This document shows positions 9,434 through 16,976 of a stretch of DNA of 16,976 nucleotides, in pieces. The notes under the pieces are model-generated. The model made no database searches. It was not told the origin of the DNA and worked only from the letters and a program-made list of their open reading frames with translations. How positions within the stretch are numbered: position 1 is the first letter of the stretch; each line of letters begins with the position of its first letter. The translations under genes and the position numbers were made by a program. The stretch covers positions 1-16,976 of the forward strand of contig MVAQ01000332.1 in NCBI GenBank assembly GCA_014825775.1, given 5' to 3'. This stretch comes from Krasilnikovozyma curviuscula. Taxonomy: Eukaryota; Basidiomycota; Tremellomycetes; Cystofilobasidiales; Mrakiaceae.

Positions 9434-9693
9434 AAGTTGGATATGTACTCTTTCGTTCGTTTTGACACGGCGGCAGGTTATAGATCTTGTCGTGATCATC
9501 GATCCAAAGTCTCTAATAAGATCAGCGTACAATATAGGAGGGGAATAGTCTTTGGCGGGGGTATGAATAAGTAAGAGTCGTGAGAGGTCGTGAACGTCAA
9601 TTCAGGTAGTACAGTCCAAAACAGTAGAGATTCTCAACAGGTTGAAGAAGATGTGATAAAGCGACTAGAGGTTGGTATTATGCATGATAGGCT

Positions 9694-10884
<1,191 letters not shown>

Positions 10885-11980
10885 GCCGATGTGTTGTTGT
10901 ATGGGGACACTGAGGAGGATGAAATGCTTGTGGTAGAGCACCGGAAAGATTTAGCTTTCGCAAGACAGATCTGAAGGAACGAGAGGCAGGAAAGTTCATC
11001 AGGGAAAGCTGCAGCTATAGTGGTGAGGATGAAACCAAACAGGGGACAGGCTTTAACCCACTTGTATTTCAAGCAAAAACCCAACTTCAAAGAAGTGGAT
11101 CACATTCAGAGCTCAATCGGCAGATGGTGGTGAAGGGGAGACCCACATTGCGCAAGTTCTCCCTTTTGTGTCCCCATCCCCCTACGGAGGATGGGAATTG
11201 AGAAACATCGACAGAGTGGGTCGTTGGGTCCAGGCGGTCGGCTCACGCTCGAGAAGAACGTGTAACACGAGGACATTATGACGCCCTTCCATGGAACTTG
11301 CCCCTGTCGAACCAAACCAGGTACCATATGCTTGTTTCTCTCCGGAAAGAAGATAGAACTATCTCTACTTTGCGCCTGGCCCACAGAATTCGGTCCGCAG
11401 GCCTTTCAGACTTGGAGAGATTCTATCTATGCTACTTGGGATGCTCAGACGTTACTTAGGTAACTGTGCGCATTGTTTGAAAGGTCGGAAGTTGCACATC
11501 TCAGCTCAACTTTCTCCGCTCGGCGCAGGCGAGCCAGGAATTCAAACTTGCAGTTCATCCAGACGGGAGCGATAGTCGATAGAATTCGAACCCTTGGCTT
11601 TCCGATCTTCCCATGTTTCTCTGTTGAATATGTCGAGCCGGCCTCATACGGAGGGAAGCTTCTGACGACAAACCTCCGAGTGTCTTTACTGGCTCCGCAA
11701 CAGCTCATTTTCCGTAAGGGGTGACGATATTCTGGTTTTACGTTGGTTCCAGTGACAAGGTTGTCTGTCGAGAAAGGAAGCGAAGGACTAGACGAGACGA
11801 TGGATGCTTATGTCCACTGTCCATGAGTTCTTGCCACTTCGAGTGACGGCCGTCCTTCGGTACAACATGCAGGTTTCCGAACCCTTTGTGATATATACAT
11901 AACCGTCCATGCAACGCCTCAGCTCATGAATACAACACAAAGATCGCTCTGATATCTCACACTACACCAACAAGCGCCTC
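10885..11980. other. Long gap between zinc-finger gene start and LIM gene stop; no supported gene
   Basis: These 1096 bp should hold the zinc-finger promoter and 5' leader and the LIM gene 3' flank. Several short overlapping open frames occur on both strands (for example 11278-11463 and 11473-11724 plus, 11445-11708 minus), but none shows a recognisable motif or a convincing set of splice sites. The length suggests a large regulatory region, a long leader with upstream frames, or an unrecognised non-coding transcript. Confidence 0.5.
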
Positions 11981-13522
11981 TCACCGCCTAGCTACTCCAG
12001 CGCGTTCCAAGATCCCCATCCTCCTCGCACCTCCCACTCCCTCTGACCTCCTCGGCTCTACCATTGAGGGATTCTCCTCTACCTCTGCGGTCTTGGAAGG
12101 TAGATTGAGCACTTCAGTGTTACGTAGTGGGGGATAATGAGAAGTTGGTCTAGATTGGAATTGAGGAGAGCTTGGGGTGCTCAGCGATTGTTTTGAAGGG
12201 GATCGAGGACCATCCAAAGAGCGGGTACTAGCTGGAACCGATTCACTCAAAGATGCCGTTGCAGATGGTGTCGGTACAAAGGTTCGACGTGAAGATTGCA
12301 GGGACGAAGGTGAGGTGGGTGCTGCGATGTTACCAAAGCTTCGCTTGACAGGAGACCTGGGACCACCAACGATGATGGGGCCGCTGACTGCATTCCTGTT
12401 GTAGATGGACGTTGATTTTGAAGACGTGGTTATTGAGATTGGAGTTGGAGCACTTCCGCCAAGAGGACGCTGGTGGGCCGCTTTTCGAGATGATAAGGCA
12501 TCCTCCAACTCCTGCATGGCTTGATTCCCATTCCCGCCAAAACTGCTGTTCCTATCACTACCGCCATTCGATACTGGCAAGAAGCCGCCCAAGTTGCCAG
12601 ATCGTTTCATTAGAGAAGGAAGAGTTGGTGTTGATGGCGCCTCTGGCGTGGATATTGAAGAGTTCAGGTTTCGAAAGAGGACTTTGCCGTCTGAAAATGG
12701 TGGTTCTGGTGGAGATAAGAAACAGTCTTCACAAGTTGGATCTCCACCGATGGTCAATAGAGCTCCTATTGGTGAGGTTGGATCAAATGGCTTCCCGCAG
12801 TCTGTAGCAAATTTTGGGAATCTGGTTAGCACCAAAAGCCCTTGGTTTAACAATCGAACAGAGATGACTTACCTATACAGTCGAAGCATGATTTATGCCA
12901 GAGCTCTCCCCTTGCCTTCACATATCCTCCCCCTTTTGAGATCTGGCCCTTCAATTTCGTCACCCCTCTAAGGCATTTCTTACATGTCCCAATAGTATCC
13001 TCCTTCTCAAAGCAAGAAAAACACTTCCATTTAGAGCCGTCGGTTGTTGGAAACAACGTGGCATCCCTTTGAAACGTATTTAAGCAGGACGCGCAGTTGA
13101 GATTCGGTTGTTGAAGCAGTGTACCAAAAGTCATTGAAGATGAAGATGTCAAACCAGACCCATTGAAAGCTGATGCTCCTGGAGATGGTGTTGCAGAGCT
13201 AGGTGGATCAAATTGGTATCTGCAAATAGCCAAGCGATTCAGTGATCATTCAACGAAAAGGAGGAATCAGGTAACGTACTGCCTTGACCATCGATTCGCT
13301 CCTTTGCTGGACTCAGGGTTAGGATCCCTATATGAATATACTGTATTGGCACACATTGGTTTGGGAATTGAAAGGCAGATGGGATGTAAGCAGAGGAATA
13401 GACATGAGGAAATTACCGTCAACAACCTGTCGAAACCCAAAAGCAAGACACACGATGTTTTGAAACTCACTGGGCTTGGGTGGAGTAGGCTTAAACTTGA
13501 CAGCCTCTCCATACTGTGACAT
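11981..13522 (-). CDS. LIM-domain protein with extra N-terminal zinc-binding pair and long disordered tail
   Basis: LIM domains are protein-interaction modules, often linked to actin, polarity and septation. Four exons: 13522-13471, 13340-13280, 13219-12873, 12801-11981; 426 residues. The start MSQYGEAVKFKPTPPKP and the middle exon (YSYRDPNPESSKGANRWSRQ) were chosen because only this combination keeps phase through to the LIM exon. A first Cys set, Cys80/83 and Cys104/107 (CASC, CFSC), looks like a small zinc ribbon. The LIM domain follows with Cys117/120, His146, Cys149, Cys152, Cys155, Cys177, Cys180, including WHKSCFDCIDCGKPF, where the intron 12802-12872 splits the domain. The first LIM loop is long (25 residues). 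Residues 182-426 are Ser/Pro/Thr-rich with many SP sites (RSPVKRS, PRSPSKQS), suggesting phosphorylation by proline-directed kinases. It is divergent from the BTB gene. Confidence 0.82.
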
Positions 13523-14265
13523 TTGAACCTTCGAGGTGGGACTTCCCTCTGCCTTCAGCAGATGTGTTGACCGTCGAGCGCCTCGTGTTTTCAGAAGAAG
13601 CTCAGCGCAACGGTGAATATATCGACAGATGGACTTTAGCTGAGAATAAGACAAGGAAAAAGGCACAATATTCGACTATAAGAAATTGTATTGGGGACTT
13701 GATTTGAGCTCTTAGCACGTAAATACGTTTCGACCAAGCTCTCGAGGGGGTTTCGTGGTGATGACCAGCTAACCACAACCATCGGTTTCACGGATTTCGC
13801 GACTCGTCTCCATAGGCAGAGCTCGACGCTGCTCCTCAGCTCTTGACGTCTTTGAAACGGTACGCTGAGGCACTTGCCCAGGTTGTAATCTCTCCTTGGT
13901 GCTGAACGCAACTGATTTCCTGTTCGTGCCTCTTCCTGGTTTCAGTTCTGACGTTTGAAACGTACCTCTGGCAGATCTAGTTCGAGATTGGTAATACTAC
14001 GGTGTGATACAAGTATCTGGGTATGTTTTATAGCGTTGGGCGTTCAATGTGGCCCTCTTTCTTGGTTGGCTTCGCAGCGGTGTAATGACCAAGTTGTACT
14101 TTCCCACTCTAGCGAGCAAGAAACATCTTAGATATTGAGGGTTTGTATCACGGTGCAGTTATATCTGAATCCACATTCGTCAATAGCTGACTTGATGCTT
14201 CGTTTCGTGAATTAGAACTTCTTCTCTCGCCCGACCCAATTTCATCCATTTAGTCCTTTTTCAAA
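13523..14265. promoter_or_regulatory. Divergent upstream region between LIM (minus) and winged-helix/BTB (plus) genes
   Basis: No gene supported in these 743 bp. Two head-to-head starts flank it, so it should hold both promoters. The BTB side ends in a TC-rich leader (about 14219-14262) directly before the ATG. The open frames seen here on both strands are short and lack motifs. Confidence 0.5.
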
Positions 14266-15833
14266 ATGAGTGCTGCTGATAAAAACCAGGAACCAAAAAG
14301 ATTACGTACATGGTGAGGTCTAGCAACATTTCTTTGCTTTGTTTCTCTGCTGACTCCACGCCAGGCTGAATCACAACTATGAGTTCACATCGGCCTCCTC
14401 GACGTACATCCCTCAGTCCCAGATATGGAACGCATATAGACAGTACCTTGCTCTCATTGGCGGTACTGGTGCTTTAACGGCCACTGAGTTCATCTCTGAG
14501 ATTCACAACACTTTCCCTGGAACTGTCTCGGCCAGGACCAACGACACACCACCTCTTTTCATCATTAAAGGTTTGTCCGAAAAGATTCAGGATCAGAATG
14601 GTAAAAGTTGTGAGTCCCTTTTTCTACTAAATTTACCTTTTCGTAACGTGGAGGCTAATCAGCCCTTCCTCTAGCAACTCCTGCGGCAGATAAGGCAGTC
14701 AAGCCAACCAAGGCTGGTGTAGTGGGTGCATCATCCCAAGCTACTCGCACAAAGTGAGTATTTGATGTATTTGATGCCAACCATGGAAAGATCATTTGCT
14801 CATTACAGTGGTTACTCTTCAGATCATCTACGCCTGCCAGGTCAACGACGCCGACCCTAGTATCCCAAGCAGTTGCATCTACGTCCCAGTCACAATCAGC
14901 TCCCAGCACAGCTACAATCAGTCAACCGGCTGTCGCAACTCCTATAGCCACTCCGGCGACCTCAGCCATCAAATCCAACAACAAACGAAAGCTCTCACCA
15001 CCGAGCGAGGTTGAACAGTCACGGGAAGTTTCACCACCACCAAAAAAGCTACGGAAACATCAGTTCTCAACTCTCTTCAATGATTTGTCAGCGGATGTCA
15101 TCCTTATCTCTTCCGATGGTATCTCTTTCGGAATTCGTCGCGCGTTGCTCATCTCCGCATCAAAGGTCTTTGAACTAATGTTCAGCGATGATTCGAAGAA
15201 GGGAATTGTCAAGACAGATCCTAGCGAGATGGAGGAAGATGTGGTGATTATCGACATGGAAGAGCCGTCAGAGGTGTTGGAGAAGTTTTTACGCTTCGTT
15301 GATCAACGAAAATACATATCACCACAAGGCAGCGCACCCACCTTTTCTGAAACACACCTCACGGACGTTGTTGAATTCTTGACGCTTGCAGATAGGCTGA
15401 AGTGTCCAATGATTATGAACATTGTCTGTGGTCAAGTTCTGCCAAAGTTTGTGGACAAGGAGACGCTTTTGGTGTGGTACTACGCCGTGATGTTTGGTCA
15501 GCTCGGCATTGCGAAGCAGGCTATCAGAGCATTTGCTACGTACGGCCGCAAAGAAGCCAACACGACTGCGTGGAACTTTGACAAGAAGAAGCCTACCACC
15601 GGATGGAGGTAAATCTCTTCACTTCCCTTCTTCCAAAAAAACCATCAACCTGATGATAATCTGGTTCTCTTTACGCTAGATACTACAATCTCACCGATCT
15701 GGATCTAGAGAAATACGAGAAGATTCCCTCGAGAGCCCTCTATAACTTTTTGAAACTCTACCACAAAGTCATCCATACAGAAGATCATTCATACACCTTT
15801 GAAATGTTCGCCAATGACTTTACGTTCAAATGA
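14266..15833 (+). CDS. Probable RFX/Rsc9-like winged-helix plus BTB/POZ protein
   Basis: Five exons: 14266-14312, 14365-14609, 14675-14753, 14823-15608, 15680-15833; 436 residues. Residues 14-90 read TWLNHNYEFTSASSTYIPQS, IWNAYRQYL, LTATEFISEIHNTFPGTVSA and PPLFIIKGLS. The pattern W-hydrophobic-NYE, IP.S.IW.AY, hydrophobic-FP and FIIKG resembles the RFX-type DNA-binding fold found in fungal Rsc9/ARID2-like proteins; this is my inference from pattern. Residues 98-175 are Thr/Ser/Ala/Pro-rich. Residues 178-206 hold two basic clusters (NKRKLSPP, PPPKKLRKHQ), a likely bipartite nuclear signal. From about 207 a BTB/POZ domain begins (FNDLSADVILISSDG, FGIRRALLISASKVFELMF), followed by a helical region usual for basidiomycete BTB proteins. 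It may be a nuclear adaptor or regulator. The BTB call is firm; the winged helix is moderate. A GTTTGT donor at 14571 was rejected because its product hits a stop. Confidence 0.82.
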
Positions 15834-16099
15834 AATCACTTTGAGGTGTGTTGCTGTCGATACTACTAAACTCTTTTCTGTCGCTTACGCCTCTTACTTT
15901 ATCTCGCTTGTGATCCGTTCAGGGACAGATAGTGTTGGGAGTTGGTTACACCACTCAATTCACTACGTACGAATGAATGAGTTTTCGGGGGACGTGAGGA
16001 GATTTGGTTCACGTTATATTTAATTATTCATGGAAATAATTGATAACATCTTCACATGGTTGTAACTGAACTTTACAGAAAGATCGCAAACTCTCTACC
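15834..16099. other. Convergent 3' intergenic gap
   Basis: 266 bp between the stops of the BTB gene and the ABC transporter; it should hold both polyadenylation regions. An AT-rich stretch at about 16015-16045 (TTTAATTATTCATGGAAATAATT) is the likeliest 3'-end signal area. No gene is seen. Confidence 0.45.
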
Positions 16100-16976
16100 C
16101 TATTTGGCAGACTTGTTGGCGATGGCCAAAAGCTCCTCTCTATCACTGCTAGCGTCAACCAAAGCCTTGAACAAGCCTCCTTCTTTGGTAAGCAAGTTCA
16201 ATGGAGTGTCAAACTCCTCAACTTTTCCGCCGGAGAGGACAAGGATTTTGTCATAGTCGATGATGGTGAGGATTCTGTGGGCGATTGTCAAGAGCGTGAC
16301 GTCTTTCAGCTCAGTCTGCAGAGTCCTCTGGATGAGAGCGTCTGAAGAATAAACAACAACGGGTGAGCGCTATGCGCAAAGATCGAGGCATTCCAGGGTT
16401 GCGGTAGCGTCACGTACCGGTCTCGAAATCAACACTCGACGTAGCCTCGTCAACAATGTACAGCTTGGAGCTTCGAACGAGACCTCTAGCCAAGGAGACG
16501 AGCTGACGAGTGCCCCTGAAAACGGACGCAGTTGTCAGTGTTGCTGCAAACGTCGTATACAACCAGCTGATGAGAGCAAGACGCACTGTGAAAGATTGGC
16601 ACCACCAGCAGAAACCAGGGTTGCAAGGTTGACACCTTGCTTACCGCCTGTCGCCGGAGTAGAGCTTCCCGACGCACCAGCAGATCCACCTGAAGACAAC
16701 AGACCGACGGACCGCAAGATATCATTCAGCTGAACATCATCCATGCTGTTGTAGGGATCGATGTTCTTTCGGATGTCACCGCTGTGGAAACAAGTTGAGT
16801 AGTCAGTAGTCAGTAATCGTCATTGTAATCTAGGAGCTGGAGCGGCGGAGAGGTGGACTGACGAGTAGAGAGTCGGATCTTGAGGAATCTGTAGGATCAA
16901 TCAAATGTGAACTGTGTCAGCAACAAAGCAACCTGGTGATCTACCTGATTCACTACACGATTCACTGAAAGACTCA
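16100..16976 (-). CDS. ABCC-family (MRP/Ycf1-type) ABC transporter, C-terminal part of NBD2; continues past the right edge
   Basis: ABCC transporters pump glutathione conjugates, organic anions or drugs using ATP, often at the vacuole or plasma membrane. Exons seen: 16976 to 16945 (or 16966), 16888-16863, 16781-16587, 16515-16418, 16341-16100. The order of motifs is that of the second nucleotide-binding domain: Q-loop IPQDPTLYSGDIRKNIDPYN, signature NLSQGTRQLVSLARGLVR, Walker B plus D-loop LYIVDEATSSVD, H-loop TIAHRILTIIDYDKILVLS, then the typical EFDTPLNLL ending about 30 residues before the stop. A Gly/Ser/Thr-rich insert of about 30 residues lies between the DDVQLNDILRSVGLL helix and the signature. 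The usual LSQGQRQL or LSVGQRQL is LSQGTRQL here. Walker A and the membrane domains lie beyond the window. Substrate and location cannot be told from this part. Confidence 0.92.

Noticed and set aside
11575..11600. tRNA T-loop-like sequence GGGTTCGAATT on the minus strand
   Set aside because: The bases flanking the loop do not pair as a T stem and no D arm, anticodon arm or acceptor stem could be placed around it.
12177..12971. Several plus-strand open frames (12177-12404, 12412-12807, 12594-12971) over the LIM gene
   Set aside because: They are antisense to the LIM protein's long last exon and show no family pattern or splice logic.
13267..13512. Alternative start MERLSSLSLLHPSP for the LIM gene
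   Set aside because: Its donor leaves phase 0, which does not join in frame to the next exon at 13340; MSQYGEAVKF leaves phase 1 and does.
14571..14590. GTTTGT donor with ATTCAG acceptor in the BTB gene
   Set aside because: The resulting intron would be about 20 nt and its product meets a stop four codons later.
16790..16825. Short AGTAGTC/AGTAATC tandem repeat
   Set aside because: It lies wholly inside an ABC transporter intron and has only about three imperfect copies.

Overview
The window is eukaryotic nuclear DNA, almost certainly from a basidiomycete fungus and most likely a Tremellomycete (Cryptococcus/Kwoniella-like). This rests on gene style rather than a database match: gene density is high, nearly every gene is cut by several short introns (mostly 52-92 nt), donors are mostly GTRNGT-like, and branch sites resemble CTRAY. 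The set of proteins is fungal housekeeping and regulatory: a diaphanous-type formin, phosphomannose isomerase, nucleoside diphosphate kinase and an ABCC transporter. I built all exon models by hand by joining splice sites so that reading phase is kept and family motifs are restored. Nothing prokaryotic, viral or transposon-like was recognised.

Layout, left to right. (1) 1-3917, minus strand: N-terminal 1107 codons of a formin; the FH1/FH2 actin-assembly half lies beyond the left edge. (2) About 3972-4838, minus: an unrecognised multi-exon gene whose 5' end is unresolved because an in-frame TGA follows the only good ATG. (3) 4953-6613, minus: complete type I mannose-6-phosphate isomerase, six exons. 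(4) 7237-8396, plus: nucleoside diphosphate kinase with a mitochondrial-type leader, six exons, divergent from the isomerase across a 623-bp shared upstream region. (5) 8869-9433, plus: a small poly-serine orphan protein. (6) 9694-10884, minus: a two-finger C2H2 transcription factor. (7) 10885-11980: about 1.1 kb without a supported gene. (8) 11981-13522, minus: a LIM-domain protein. (9) 14266-15833, plus: a probable winged-helix (RFX/Rsc9-like) plus BTB/POZ protein, divergent from the LIM gene. (10) 16100-16976, minus: the C-terminal end of an ABCC-type transporter (second nucleotide-binding domain).

The genes do not form one pathway. They share cell polarity and cytoskeleton (formin, possibly LIM), sugar-nucleotide supply for cell wall, capsule and glycosylation (isomerase), nucleotide balance (NDK), transcription (C2H2, winged-helix/BTB) and transport (ABCC). 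The most notable signals are two GC-AG introns with the same donor, AAG|GCGAGT, in two different genes, both required by reading frame; an NDK whose leader suggests mitochondrial intermembrane-space delivery, with a well-placed internal ATG that could give a cytosolic form; the winged-helix/BTB combination; and the unexplained gene with the in-frame TGA.
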